64,000 nucleotides of DNA from Ruminococcus sp. (lineage in GTDB: Bacteria; Bacillota; Clostridia; Oscillospirales; Ruminococcaceae): positions 1 to 64,000 of the forward strand of contig JAFWSI010000015.1 of assembly GCA_017519415.1 (NCBI GenBank), read 5' to 3'. The translations under genes and the position numbers were made by a program. The notes under the pieces were generated by a model. The model was not told the DNA's origin. It searched no databases and worked only from the letters and a program-made list of their open reading frames with translations. How positions within the stretch are numbered: position 1 is the stretch's first letter; each line of letters opens with the position of its first letter. Positions 19,263 to 28,174 of the stretch are shown here, in pieces.

Positions 19263-19468
19263 AAACTGTATAAATACCGCTCTGCTTTTATGTTTCATCA
19301 TTCCGCATGACCCAACGGAAAGAGTAAAGTCTTAGGCTTATTTTTTCCCCATATCATCAGAGCCCATGACCGGGACATCAATATCAGAAGTGTCAATCAG
19401 TTTATCAGCGGCCTGTTCCTGTCCTGACATTATCTGTATGACTTTGTTATAAAAAATTTTTTCTGCGG
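19263..19468. other. Gene-free stretch upstream of the first sigma operon
   Basis: A minus-strand frame ends at 19338 with MSGQEQAADKLIDTSD..MGKK but has no RBS, so it is not called. Otherwise AT-rich. Confidence 0.3.
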
Positions 19469-19497
19469 TGTAACACTTTACTTTTTCTTCCTGAGTA
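19469..19497 (+). promoter_or_regulatory. Putative ECF-type promoter of sigma operon 1
   Basis: TGTAAC (19469-19474) inside the 12-mer GGTGTAACACTT, then 17 bases to TGAGTA (19492-19497), 61 bases before the ATG. The same 12-mer lies before the paralogous sigma gene at 29528. TGTAAC with a 16-17 base spacer is typical of ECF -35 elements. Confidence 0.6.
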
Positions 19498-19558
19498 AGT
19501 ATAATGAAAACACAGGAATACCGCAAACAGTTTTCACCAAAAAGATCGGGGGGATTAT

Positions 19559-20137
19559 ATGACAGACAATGAATACCGCACAATGTACGAGAGGTCTCCT
19601 GCTGCCGCGCAGAATGCGCTCTTTGACGAATACCTGAACTATGTGTATTCAATAGTCTATAATAAGCTGGGGAGCTGCGGAAGGAAAGAGGATATAGAGG
19701 AATGTATCAGCGACGTTTTCTGTGCTGTTTTTCTCAGCTATGACGCGACCCGCAGCTTCAACGGCGACCTTAAAGGCTTCATAGGCAAAATAGCTTCAAA
19801 CAAGGCGATAAACAGATTCCATTCGCTCTCTGCCGGAAACGGACGTTCTGTCTATATCGAGGAGCTCGAAGAACAGCTCCCGTCGGCTGACAGGCTTCCG
19901 GAGGCTGCGGAGCGTGCCGAACTCAGGGAAGTAATGATAAGATGTATCAAGGCTCTTGGCGAACCAGAAGCCACAATGATAATCTGCAAGTATTATCGTA
20001 ACATGAAATCGTCCGAGATCGGCAGAAGGCTTTCCATGCCTGCCGTGACTGTCCGCGTAAGATGCAGCCGCGCTCTGAAAAAGCTTAAGGAGCTGCTTGC
20101 CGCTGAGGGCTTTGAACTGAAGGAGGGAACGTTATGA
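19559..20137 (+). CDS. ECF-type RNA polymerase sigma factor, copy 1
   Basis: 192 residues. Region 2 is about residues 15-90 (FDEYLNYVYSIVYNKLG ... DIEECISDVF, the core-binding and -10 helix) and region 4 about 120-185 (PEATMIICKYYRNMKSSEIG, SMPAVTVRVRCSRALKKLKE, a helix-turn-helix). Length and the lack of regions 1 and 3 fit ECF sigmas. It overlaps the next gene by four bases (ATGA), so sigma and membrane partner are translationally coupled. Paralogue of 29528-30094 (shared YNKL.. GCGxKEDIEECxSDVF). Confidence 0.88.
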   Translation: MTDNEYRTMYERSPAAAQNALFDEYLNYVYSIVYNKLGSCGRKEDIEECISDVFCAVFLSYDATRSFNGDLKGFIGKIASNKAINRFHSLSAGNGRSVYIEELEEQLPSADRLPEAAERAELREVMIRCIKALGEPEATMIICKYYRNMKSSEIGRRLSMPAVTVRVRCSRALKKLKELLAAEGFELKEGTL

Positions 20138-21540
20138 GTGACAAAAGAAAGATTGGGTTTGATGTCCTTGAAAATACAGACATTGAAAAAATATCCGGAA
20201 ACGGAGCGGATTTTCCGGCTATAAGCAAGGATACAAGAAACAGAATACTTGAAAAGACAAGAGAGAAATACGAAAATGCAAAGAGTGCTCCCGCATCCGC
20301 AGAACCCGCAGCGGAAAATGACGGGTATACTGTTTCGGGTCCTGCGGAGATATATCACCGTCCCGTAATAAAGCGCATTGCTACGGCTGCGGCAGGCTTT
20401 GCAGCTGCTGCCGTACTTATTTCGGGAAGCGCGTTCCTGATGCATAAAAAGCCCGTAGGACCGCCTGTTACTCCGGATTCGGACATCGTTTCAAATGCAG
20501 TTACCGAAGGCACTGATCCGGTGACGTCAACCACTGATGTCACGACAACGACCTCAGCTGAGACGTTCATGCCCGAAATGACAACAGTAACGGCCTATAT
20601 CGCAAAGGACTTCAATATTACAGAGCCCGTATCTCAGGAGGACATTGACACCGCCAGGGAAAAGGTCCTTGAACATCTTGTCCACAGTGATTTTTATGCT
20701 TTTAATCTTCAGTACAAATACATCGATATGAATCACGATAATATCCCGGAGCTTCTGGTATATTATCAGAACGCATACTATGCCATACTGATCTATCGCT
20801 ATAACGGCACGGAATATGTATGCGACATAAACGAATACGGCTATGAAGATTCGATAGGTTTTACAAGCGCACCGATGATAAACAGTGACGAAAGCTGTAT
20901 ATATGTAATCAACAAGGAAGGAGCCACCGGAAATTATTATATAAAGATGAACAGTGACTATTCTCTTGATATAAACTCGCTGGTCAGCTCGGTTTCTTAT
21001 TATTATAATCATGAAGTGATATCCGAGGAAAAATACAATGAGCTTAGGAATATGTATAATTCATATGACTTCTCAGAGATCAGAGATTTTATATATGTTG
21101 TCGGGGAAACAGACGGCGTTGAAGCATACATGCGGCAAAGATATGTGTCAGATGATGATCCGCACGGTAGGGATTATGCAGAAGTTGAGATCGATAAGAG
21201 GTATCTTTTTGAAAACGGTTTCTTTGATCATGATACTGTATACGGCATACAGCATTTTGACACCTATTGCGACGGTACCGAGAATTTCATGTTTATTAAT
21301 ATCGGGAAATACAGTAGCCTCCGTTACACGGGAGATAAGGTGATCATCTCTGTTCCCTACGGCGAAAACGACGACGCTCCATGCCATTCGCGGTTCCGTT
21401 CATACAAAGAAAATGAGCCTTTTGTTGAACTGTTCTCACTTGACATAGACTTCAAAAACAGAACGTGGAAAGCAAGCAGCGAGGATGTATATAATTATGT
21501 GGATCTGTGGTTTGACTGCCCCAGCGACAACAACAGATAA
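20134..21540 (+). CDS. Membrane-spanning anti-sigma-like protein, copy 1
   Basis: 468 residues. The cytoplasmic N-terminus (1-88, MSDKRKIGFDVLENTDIEKI..) aligns in position with the N-terminus of the protein at 30110 (KKIFDILENAEND). One transmembrane helix (about 90-108, AAAGFAAAAVLISGSAFLM) is followed by a Thr/Ser linker (about 115-145) and a large outer domain holding an EF-like IDMNHDNIPELLVYY. No zinc-binding anti-sigma motif (HxxxCxxC) is seen. The role as anti-sigma is inferred from the overlap with the sigma gene and the topology; the signal sensed by the outer domain is unknown. Confidence 0.7.
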   Translation: MSDKRKIGFDVLENTDIEKISGNGADFPAISKDTRNRILEKTREKYENAKSAPASAEPAAENDGYTVSGPAEIYHRPVIKRIATAAAGFAAAAVLISGSAFLMHKKPVGPPVTPDSDIVSNAVTEGTDPVTSTTDVTTTTSAETFMPEMTTVTAYIAKDFNITEPVSQEDIDTAREKVLEHLVHSDFYAFNLQYKYIDMNHDNIPELLVYYQNAYYAILIYRYNGTEYVCDINEYGYEDSIGFTSAPMINSDESCIYVINKEGATGNYYIKMNSDYSLDINSLVSSVSYYYNHEVISEEKYNELRNMYNSYDFSEIRDFIYVVGETDGVEAYMRQRYVSDDDPHGRDYAEVEIDKRYLFENGFFDHDTVYGIQHFDTYCDGTENFMFINIGKYSSLRYTGDKVIISVPYGENDDAPCHSRFRSYKENEPFVELFSLDIDFKNRTWKASSEDVYNYVDLWFDCPSDNNR

Positions 21541-21808
21541 AAATACCGTTTTCCCACGAATTAGGAAAATAAAAGATTATATGACGCAAGGTTGCGGTTA
21601 TGATACGGAAATTTCTGTGCGAAGCATTTGTCAGGTATCAATCCATACGACCGATCATAGATAAACGGCATCACCGATTCGGTTTCTGCAACTGCCGATA
21701 AAACGCCATAAGCTATTCCGGCGCCACTGTAAGCGCTGAATACAGCTGCAACGGCATCGTCGGGGATGCAGGAAATGATCTTGAACAGGCGATGATCTGA
21801 AATATGTT
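21541..21808 (-). other. Gene-free by start codons; long open minus frame
   Basis: On the minus strand the stretch from about 21800 to 21562 stays open for about 80 codons (DHRLFKIISCIPDDAVAAVF.., ..MPFIYDRSYGLIPDK) but lacks a start and RBS. It may be a decayed gene; no family recognised. Confidence 0.25.
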
Positions 21809-21836
21809 AAAAGGCGGCATATGCCGCCTTTTTTAT
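21809..21836. terminator. Bidirectional terminator between convergent operons
   Basis: AAAAGGCGGCAT-ATGCCGCCTTTTTT, a perfect palindromic stem; T-run better on the plus strand. It lies 31 bases after the minus-strand stop at 21868. Confidence 0.8.
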
Positions 21837-21867
21837 CTTATAAGCTTTTTCAGGAATATAGGCGTTC

Positions 21868-23526
21868 TCAGTCAGCTCCGCCTCCTCCACAGCTGCTGCA
21901 ACTACTGCAACTGCTGCAACTGCTACAGCTGCTGCAACTGCTGCCTGAGCTGGATGAGCTGTTTGAACGGGTGATGGTAGTATAATAATTGAACGCGCCA
22001 TGAAGTCCGGTATATAAGCCGAGCAGATCAGCACTGTATTTATTGAAATCAACTGAGTTATTGCCGGAAGTTATCATTTCAAGAACGGGGTATGAGCGGA
22101 TAGTGCCTGTTCTCTGTATTATACCAAGACAGTCGCAGGGGTTTATATTGAAGTTCATATACTGACCGTACTGGAACCATAGATCCAGGTCGGCGGTCAG
22201 CTGTTTCATGCTGCCTGAATTTTTAAGATCGGCATAGGTCCGGGTCTTTATCATACTGCGCTTGTAATTGTTTATCCAGCTGACGAGTTCATATATAAAG
22301 GCCTTGTAGCCTCTGAAGTTTTCTATATCAAGACTGAGCCGGTCAAAGGGTATCTCGTTAAGATCATGGAGCTTGGAGGTATCTATTGAGTGATAGAGCA
22401 TACTTATGAACTGTTCGTCATTGCTCTTCATTTCGTTATAGTAGTTATCCGGACCGCCGTATTTGTTTATTCTGAAGCTGTTTTCTGTAACTTCTATATA
22501 TCCCTTTTTGACAAGATCAAGGAGCTCAAGATAGAACAGCTGTGAAATATAGCTGCCCGAAGAGGAATAGAGCGAATTGCCGAGCAGGCGGTGCCACATA
22601 TATGGTATGCCCGTCGCTTCTATGCGTTCAGCTGCGTCTTCAAAGCAGTTAGGATCCTGCCTGATGATTTTGTCGAACTTTCCTTTGTTCGGAGCCTTTA
22701 TCATCTTATATATTGTAAATGCGACTATCAGAATGAAGAAAAGCGGACATATCGTGCTGCCAAGATCTATGCGGATACCGTTCCTGCGTCCGGAGGAGCC
22801 TGAGCGTTTGGGTACGCTTATGCTGTCAACGCTTATAAGGTTTGCAAAGTATTCGCTTGATATATCGACGTCAACTTTGTATATGCCTTTTACGCTTGTT
22901 GATTCGTTGCAGACTGTCATGCCTTCAAATATCGTTCCGCCCCTGCTGAAATATACGTTTGTATCATTATCCCGTCCGGGGAGATTGACCACAGTTTTAA
23001 CGCTGCCCACTGTTTTGGGGAAATTATAACCTATAAGGCGGTAGCTGAAGGCGGCTCTGCCGTTTTTGTTGAGCTTTACAGCGCCGAGTATCTTGTAGAC
23101 TACCTCATACGTTACGGTCTCGTTTGATGAGTGACGGAACCAGTGTATGGTAAATCTGTCGGATTTTTCCTCAAAAAAGTAATGATCGTCGTTCTTGTCC
23201 ATATTGTACTGAGGCTCGGCCGGTTTGCCGTTTATGCTTGCCTCCATTACCTCGATACCCTGTATGTATTCAAGCGGATCATCGGGATTGAATATCTCCT
23301 TATAAAAGCGTGTGAAATTTCCGCTTTTAAAGCTTACATCGTATTTCTCGGAGATCACGGCGTCGCCCTCGGCAGTGAACGAGACCGTAAATTCTGCGCT
23401 GTTTACATCGTAGACCTTGTTGTCGGCAGCTGCACCGATGGGACAGGCTGCGGCTGCAAGGGTGAACAGCAATGCCGTTATGACCAGCAGTCTTGCCGTA
23501 AATCTCTTTATAAGGCTTGATCTCAT
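21868..23526 (-). CDS. DUF2207-type membrane protein with C-terminal Ser-Ser-Cys repeats (radical SAM partner)
   Basis: 552 residues, RBS AGGAGGG. Signal peptide about 1-34; a DUF2207-like outer beta domain (about 38-245, VYDVNSAEFTVSFTAEGDAV, FTIHWFRHSS); one transmembrane helix (about 258-278, PLFFILIVAFTIYKMIKAP); a cytoplasmic or outer helical half (about 290-515, PYMWHRLLGNSLYSSSGSYI). The tail is Ser-rich, then six consecutive SSC triplets and GGGGAD. It starts 31 bases after the stop of a radical SAM/SPASM gene and shares its promoter, so the Cys tail is a candidate target for thioether or other modification (inference). DUF2207 proteins in general often end in low-complexity Gly/Ser tails, so a plain structural tail is the alternative. 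Confidence 0.75.
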   Translation of the reverse strand: MRSSLIKRFTARLLVITALLFTLAAAACPIGAAADNKVYDVNSAEFTVSFTAEGDAVISEKYDVSFKSGNFTRFYKEIFNPDDPLEYIQGIEVMEASINGKPAEPQYNMDKNDDHYFFEEKSDRFTIHWFRHSSNETVTYEVVYKILGAVKLNKNGRAAFSYRLIGYNFPKTVGSVKTVVNLPGRDNDTNVYFSRGGTIFEGMTVCNESTSVKGIYKVDVDISSEYFANLISVDSISVPKRSGSSGRRNGIRIDLGSTICPLFFILIVAFTIYKMIKAPNKGKFDKIIRQDPNCFEDAAERIEATGIPYMWHRLLGNSLYSSSGSYISQLFYLELLDLVKKGYIEVTENSFRINKYGGPDNYYNEMKSNDEQFISMLYHSIDTSKLHDLNEIPFDRLSLDIENFRGYKAFIYELVSWINNYKRSMIKTRTYADLKNSGSMKQLTADLDLWFQYGQYMNFNINPCDCLGIIQRTGTIRSYPVLEMITSGNNSVDFNKYSADLLGLYTGLHGAFNYYTTITRSNSSSSSGSSCSSCSSCSSCSSCSSCGGGGAD

Positions 23527-23557
23527 ATTTCCCTCCTGATTTGTTATCGGAATATCC

Positions 23558-24547
23558 TCAGTATTTATAGTAGCAGTTTACATCTTTTCCTCTGTAATCG
23601 CCTGTCATGGCGTATGTCAGACATTTTGCACCGCCCCTGCACAGTACCGCATGGGGGCATGGCAGACATTCTTCCGGTATCCGCTGTTCCTGCAATTCAC
23701 GTATGAGCTCGCTTTTTTCGCACAGTTCCGTCATATCGTCCGCAAGGCAGTTCCCGATAGGTATGGGCAGACGCCGGCAGGGGAGGAGAGTACCGTCGGC
23801 GAGCAGCGTCAGCAGAGTCTTTCCGGCGGCGCATTGGTAGTAGCAGCTGCCTCCCCCGAGAAACTGGAGGGAACGGTTCAGATGTACGTCCGTATGGGAG
23901 AAAAGATGCTTTCTGGAGTGCTCAGCTGTAAGTATCTCAATTACCTCGCGGTATTCCTCATCCGAGAGCGCATCCTCATTGCTGCTTCCCATGGGTACGA
24001 GCCTGTCCGCCCAGAAGCGGTCTGTTTTATTTCTGCGGACGATACGTATAACGTCCTTTAGTTCCTTATAGTTGCGCTTATGGCACGTGAATGCAGCCAT
24101 TGTCTGTATGCCGCGGTCACCTGCGAGACGCAGACCGTTGAGGACTCTGCGGAAATTCCCCTTGCCGCGGACGCTGTCATGTGTCTGCTCTGTACCGTCA
24201 ATACTTACCTGAACAAAGGAAAGTCCGCGGAAAAGGCTGAGTCTGTCCGCAATTTCATCGTTTATCATGGTGCCGTTGGTGAGCAGTCCGAATGTGAGCT
24301 TATTTTTATCACACAGCTCCATAAGAGGAAAAAGGTGACCGGAAAGAAGCGGTTCACCGCCTGTGAAGTTTATATGGCCGTGAAATGCATTCTTTTCACA
24401 AAAACGGAGATACTGGTATAAAAGCCTTTCAAGCTCGCCGAACGAAAGTTCTGAGCTGTATTCGTCCTGATAACAATGACTGCACCTCAGATTGCACCTG
24501 TGGGTGATATGCCACTGCATAACGTGTTTGATTTTATGTTCCTGCAT
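23558..24547 (-). CDS. Radical SAM/SPASM protein 1
   Basis: 329 residues. The start is ATG at 24547: AGGAG lies eight bases upstream and the promoter -10 is only 23 bases away, so longer upstream frames cannot be right. CNLRCSHC (Cys18, 22, 25) binds the SAM [4Fe-4S] cluster; GGEPLL (about 62-67) and QVSIDG follow in the TIM barrel. The C-terminal SPASM region has many Cys (CYYQCAAG, LPCRRLPIPIGNC, CLPCPHAVLCRGGAKC, VNCYY) for auxiliary clusters. SPASM enzymes mature peptides or proteins. It is the first gene of an operon with the Ser-Ser-Cys-tailed protein at 21868-23526, its likely substrate. Confidence 0.85.
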   Translation of the reverse strand: MQEHKIKHVMQWHITHRCNLRCSHCYQDEYSSELSFGELERLLYQYLRFCEKNAFHGHINFTGGEPLLSGHLFPLMELCDKNKLTFGLLTNGTMINDEIADRLSLFRGLSFVQVSIDGTEQTHDSVRGKGNFRRVLNGLRLAGDRGIQTMAAFTCHKRNYKELKDVIRIVRRNKTDRFWADRLVPMGSSNEDALSDEEYREVIEILTAEHSRKHLFSHTDVHLNRSLQFLGGGSCYYQCAAGKTLLTLLADGTLLPCRRLPIPIGNCLADDMTELCEKSELIRELQEQRIPEECLPCPHAVLCRGGAKCLTYAMTGDYRGKDVNCYYKY

Positions 24548-24569
24548 TGACATCACTCCTGTCGTGAAT

Positions 24570-24598
24570 ATTATAGCATTATGATTATTTTTTGTCAA
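24570..24598 (-). promoter_or_regulatory. Sigma-A promoter of the radical SAM 1 operon
   Basis: Minus strand TTGACA (24598-24593), 17-base spacer, TATAAT (24575-24570). Transcription would begin just before the RBS, giving a very short leader. Confidence 0.85.
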
Positions 24599-24619
24599 TA
24601 TATGCGGGATTTGTTTGAT

Positions 24620-24865
24620 TGCGGAAGGAAAATATAATAATGAAATCTGTATTGAAAGCAAAGATGCAGATGAGTTCTCCCGCATGACCTGTGCAACGGA
24701 AATGAAGATGAAATCAGCTGTACAGGCATATGCACCATAAGCAATTATGATGACAATACCTGTACAGTAACTGTTGCTGGCCGTCTGTCCGCGGAAAGTG
24801 TTTCCTTGATCCTTTTTAAAGCGATTGTATATAGCGCACATTTTGTATTGACATATATGGAATAA
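24620..24865 (+). pseudogene. Decayed small gene, unrecognised
   Basis: One frame reads GKYNNEICIESKDADEFSRM, then another continues NGNEDEISCTGICTISNYDD..CTVTVAGRLSAESVSLILFK. The two look like one protein broken by a frameshift. No RBS and no family recognised. Confidence 0.3.
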
Positions 24866-24876
24866 AATGCTATAAT
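24848..24876 (+). promoter_or_regulatory. Sigma-A promoter of the serpin gene with hairpin leader
   Basis: TTGACA (24848-24853), 17-base spacer, TATAAT (24871-24876), a perfect consensus. The leader of about 110 bases contains the hairpin CCTGAA-CCTTA-TTCAGG before the RBS AAAGGAG. Confidence 0.85.
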
Positions 24877-24993
24877 CAGTATATACTCAATAAACGCTTC
24901 AGGCGGTTATTGTCCTGAACCTTATTCAGGGTGCGCAAATGCTTTAAAACACGGATAGCTTTATCCGATCTGACATGAAAGGAGTTTTTTCTT

Positions 24994-26934
24994 ATGGGTG
25001 ATCTGACAAAATTAAAACGTATTGCGGCAGCGGTAATGAGCGCTGCATTTGTAATGGGCTGCACGGGCAGCCTGGAGCCGGCAGCAGGTCCCGCTGCTGC
25101 TGCGGAGACCGAAGAGGAAGAAAACGAAAACATCAGGGTTTCTTATAATGAAGAGACACATATGTACGAATATGAATTCTTAGACGTGTACATATATGAT
25201 ATTTACGTTTCCGCTTCACGGATAGAAATTGAGTTCCTGCCGTCAGAGGGCGGAAATACCTTTTTTTATGAGGACCTCAAGAGAATAATACTTATGGAAC
25301 CCGACTATCGGGATTATTTCGGCGAACACAAATCAGGCCATGAATGGGTCATGGATATTAAAAAGGGAGAAAGATACGATATTAAATTTGCCTCGCAGGA
25401 CAAGTACGATGACATTACCCAGACCGGATACTGGGGGCGTTCGGGAGGACGTGACAAGGAATATTATATAGATAAGATCATATATGTAAGGGATCCCGAT
25501 GCGCACTACTACGGAGATATTAACGACGACGGAGTTGTGGATTCTTTTGACGTTCTCATGTACAGGAAGTACATTTCAGGCACTCTTGCCAAAAAGCTCA
25601 GTGAGGATCAGTTCCTCAATGCCGACATAAACTATGATACCGTTATTGACGAGGAGGACCTTCAGCAGGTAGTGGACTTCACTCTCGGCAGCGTCAAGGC
25701 CTTCAACGGAGCTTCTTCCATAGGCAGCGTCCGTCTTGACAATACCGTAAATGTACAGGCCTCCGAGGGTGTTGCTACCGACGAGAAGTTCGCAGGCGCA
25801 GAAATGAAGCTGGGCGTTGAGCTGCTCAAAAAATGCTATGAAGAAGACAAGGATACGGAGAAAAACCTGCTTCTGTCGCCTTTTTCAATCTCGGCAGCTC
25901 TTTCAATGACTGCCAACGGAGCTGACGGAGAGACCTTGCAGGAAATGGAGAAGGTACTCGGAAACAACAACCTCTCACTTGACGATATAAATGAGTACAT
26001 GGCCTATTATATAAGCCAGCTTCCCGATGAGGAAAAGGAGAAGGTATACCTTGCGGATTCAATATGGTTCAAGGACGTTTCCTCATTCAAGGTATATGAC
26101 GAGTTCCTTGAAGCCAACAAGAAGTTCTACAACGCAGAGATATACAAGAGCGCCTTTGAGCCGAACAGCATCGTAAAGGATGTGAACAGCTGGGTCAACA
26201 AGAAGACCAACGGCATGATACCGTCCCTTATAACAAAGGCGAATATCAAGGACAATACCATGATGCTCCTCATCAATACCCTTTACTTTGAGGCCGAGTG
26301 GTGGAGTCCTTATCTCAGTACAACAGAAGGCAAATTCACAGACCTTGACGGAAAAAAATACCCGATCCAGAAAATGGAAAGCAAGGAGAGGCAGTACTTT
26401 GACCTCGGAAATGCAGACGCCTTCAAGAAGCAGTACAAGAACGGCAATTACAGCTTCGTGGGTATACTTCCTCACGAGGACGTTGACTTCAATGACTACA
26501 TCAGAAATCTCGACGCAGCTGCTCTTGCAGAGGGACTGAAGGAGTGCGAGGATCCGGATACCGTTGATCTGTACGTAATGATACCCAAGTTCAAGTATAA
26601 CTACAGCAAATCTCTCAAGGAGATACTTCCCGAGCTCGGTATGGATACAGCCTTTGATCCCTACATGGCGGACTTCTCAAAGATCAACGATATGTCAGTC
26701 GATGGAGCTCTTCCGCTCTATATCGACGATGTTATTCACAAGACAAAGATCGAGGTCACTGAAAAGGGTACAAAGGCAGCAGCTGCTACAGCTGTCGTAA
26801 TGGGTGCAGGGGCTGCGGCTCCCATCGAGAAGAAAAAGGTATATATCTACCTTGACAGACCCTTCGTTTATATGATAGTGGATAAGAACAATGTTCCGTT
26901 ATTCATCGGAGCAGCTACCAGGATCGAGTCATAA
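24994..26934 (+). CDS. Dockerin-bearing serpin (serine protease inhibitor)
   Basis: 646 residues. Signal sequence with a possible lipobox at VMGC (Cys28 region), an N-terminal beta region (about 45-165), a dockerin (about 174-233, GDINDDGVVDSFD, ADINYDTVIDEED), then a full serpin fold (about 262-646: NLLLSPFSISAALSMTANGA, VNSWVNKKTNGMI, LLINTLYFEAEWW). The reactive-centre hinge at about 590 reads EKGTKAAAATAVVMG, with small residues at P15-P8 as in inhibitory serpins, and RPFVYMI near the end. By the usual hinge spacing the scissile bond falls in a Met/Gly/Ala stretch, suggesting elastase- or subtilisin-like target proteases (inference). Dockerin serpins are known from clostridial cellulosomes and are thought to protect the complex from proteolysis. 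The dockerin being N-terminal to the serpin is notable. Confidence 0.92.
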   Translation: MGDLTKLKRIAAAVMSAAFVMGCTGSLEPAAGPAAAAETEEEENENIRVSYNEETHMYEYEFLDVYIYDIYVSASRIEIEFLPSEGGNTFFYEDLKRIILMEPDYRDYFGEHKSGHEWVMDIKKGERYDIKFASQDKYDDITQTGYWGRSGGRDKEYYIDKIIYVRDPDAHYYGDINDDGVVDSFDVLMYRKYISGTLAKKLSEDQFLNADINYDTVIDEEDLQQVVDFTLGSVKAFNGASSIGSVRLDNTVNVQASEGVATDEKFAGAEMKLGVELLKKCYEEDKDTEKNLLLSPFSISAALSMTANGADGETLQEMEKVLGNNNLSLDDINEYMAYYISQLPDEEKEKVYLADSIWFKDVSSFKVYDEFLEANKKFYNAEIYKSAFEPNSIVKDVNSWVNKKTNGMIPSLITKANIKDNTMMLLINTLYFEAEWWSPYLSTTEGKFTDLDGKKYPIQKMESKERQYFDLGNADAFKKQYKNGNYSFVGILPHEDVDFNDYIRNLDAAALAEGLKECEDPDTVDLYVMIPKFKYNYSKSLKEILPELGMDTAFDPYMADFSKINDMSVDGALPLYIDDVIHKTKIEVTEKGTKAAAATAVVMGAGAAAPIEKKKVYIYLDRPFVYMIVDKNNVPLFIGAATRIES

Positions 26935-26942
26935 TGTTTTTC

Positions 26943-26980
26943 GGCAGCCGGTACAGACGTATCGGCTGCTTTGCTTTTTT
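26943..26980 (+). terminator. Terminator of the serpin gene
   Basis: GGCAGCCGgTACagacGTAtCGGCTGC followed by TTTGCTTTTTT, about 10 bases after the stop. Confidence 0.8.
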
Positions 26981-26998
26981 GCTGCGTCTGAATATCAG

Positions 26999-27033
26999 AA
27001 AAGCTCCCCGGAAAGTTACCCGGGGAGCTTTTG
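26999..27033 (-). terminator. Terminator of the radical SAM 2 operon
   Basis: AAAAGCTCCCCGGG/CCGGGGAGCTTTT stem with T-tails both ways, 17 bases after the minus stop at 27050. Confidence 0.85.
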
Positions 27034-27049
27034 TATGATCGATATTATG

Positions 27050-28174
27050 TCAGGACTCGGTCTGAGGCACAAAAAGGTTGAATTTCTCGCCGTCTCTGAC
27101 TCTGATGTAGTAGAAGTTTTCGGAGCCGTTATCGATGAAGATCAGTGTATCGCCGTCAATCCTGAGGTAATTGGCGCTGCCGACAGTACGTCCGCCGAGA
27201 ATCACCGTATCGTCTTTTATTTCCCATGTTCCGCTGCCTATATAGCTGCTGAGATTGCCTTCGTAGTACTTATATTTTCCGTTCTCGTAAAAATCAATGG
27301 TGAAGTCTCCGCCGAAGCCCTCTTTTTCATATACGAATCTCTTTCCTGCAAGCAGAGAGGTATCCGTGTTCTGAACAGTATCATATTCGGACAGACCGAG
27401 GAGCTTCTTCTGAACGGCCAGTGCGTCGCCGACGGTCAGTCCGTCGCCGTTCATATCGGCGTTCATTTTTCCGAATACGGTAAGGTGGTTCTTTGCCGTA
27501 CCGTTTTCACCGTACTTATCGGGGTTCGAAAGAGCCTGCATGATAAGCACCGCGTCGGACATATCGAGGGTCCCGTCACAGTTGGCGTCGCCGTCGGCAG
27601 GAGCAAGATCACCCATGAGAGGCGGCAGCTCCACTGTTGTTGTAGTGGTCGTGACAGTTGTAGTATCAGGGGCAGTCATGGTGCCCTGAAGAGGCGGGAT
27701 AGTAGACGTGGTGGTAGTTGTTGTGTCAAGCTCTGTCACAGTGCCGATGAGCGAGGGGATAGCAGTTGCAGTGGTCGTTGTTGCAGCGACTGCGACGCCC
27801 GCAAGAGGCGGTATGGTAGTTGTGACAGCTGGCGGAGCTATATCTCCCATTAAAGGCGGCAGCTCTTCCTCAGATGTAGTAGTTGTTGTCTCGGCTATAG
27901 AAGTGCCGATGAGAGCTGTAGTTGTCGTTGGCGGTTTTGTTACGATATCGGACGGAGCCTCCGCTCCCACGATCGGAACGGGTTCATCGGGCGATACAGT
28001 TGTACCTGTCAATTTGACCGCTACTTTTTCAGAAGTATTTGTTACCGTGTCGGAAGTTGTCATCTGTCCCGACAGCTGTACGATCTCCTCCGAGGAAGCA
28101 GAAGCCGCTCCGGCAGACATTCCGACAGCAACAGTAGCTAAAAGTGAAGTTATCTCTTTAGTGAACTTTCTCAT
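27050..28174 (-). CDS. Exported LxG-repeat / Thr-rich / dockerin protein (radical SAM partner)
   Basis: 374 residues. Signal peptide about 1-27. Between 34 and 188 there are nine short motifs of the form (P)PLxG, spaced 13-24 residues apart and joined by Thr-rich linkers: LSG 34, LTG 55, IVG 68, LIG 88, LMG 108, LAG 124, LIG 142, LQG 162, LMG 186, several preceded by PP or IP and followed by acidic or small residues. Then a dockerin with a long inter-loop (about 195-262, GDANCDGTLDMSD, ADMNGDGLTVGD) and a C-terminal beta domain (275-374, LLAGKRFVYEKE ... GTWEIKDDTVIL) like a small lipocalin/META-type barrel. It overlaps the end of the upstream radical SAM gene by 17 bases, so the two are coupled. 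The repeats look like multi-core modification sites, but this is inference. Confidence 0.75.
   Translation of the reverse strand: MRKFTKEITSLLATVAVGMSAGAASASSEEIVQLSGQMTTSDTVTNTSEKVAVKLTGTTVSPDEPVPIVGAEAPSDIVTKPPTTTTALIGTSIAETTTTTSEEELPPLMGDIAPPAVTTTIPPLAGVAVAATTTTATAIPSLIGTVTELDTTTTTTSTIPPLQGTMTAPDTTTVTTTTTTVELPPLMGDLAPADGDANCDGTLDMSDAVLIMQALSNPDKYGENGTAKNHLTVFGKMNADMNGDGLTVGDALAVQKKLLGLSEYDTVQNTDTSLLAGKRFVYEKEGFGGDFTIDFYENGKYKYYEGNLSSYIGSGTWEIKDDTVILGGRTVGSANYLRIDGDTLIFIDNGSENFYYIRVRDGEKFNLFVPQTES

Noticed and set aside
19338..19427. Minus-strand 30-codon tail (MSGQEQAADK...)
   Set aside because: Protein-like but no RBS, no partner frame and no known family; not called.
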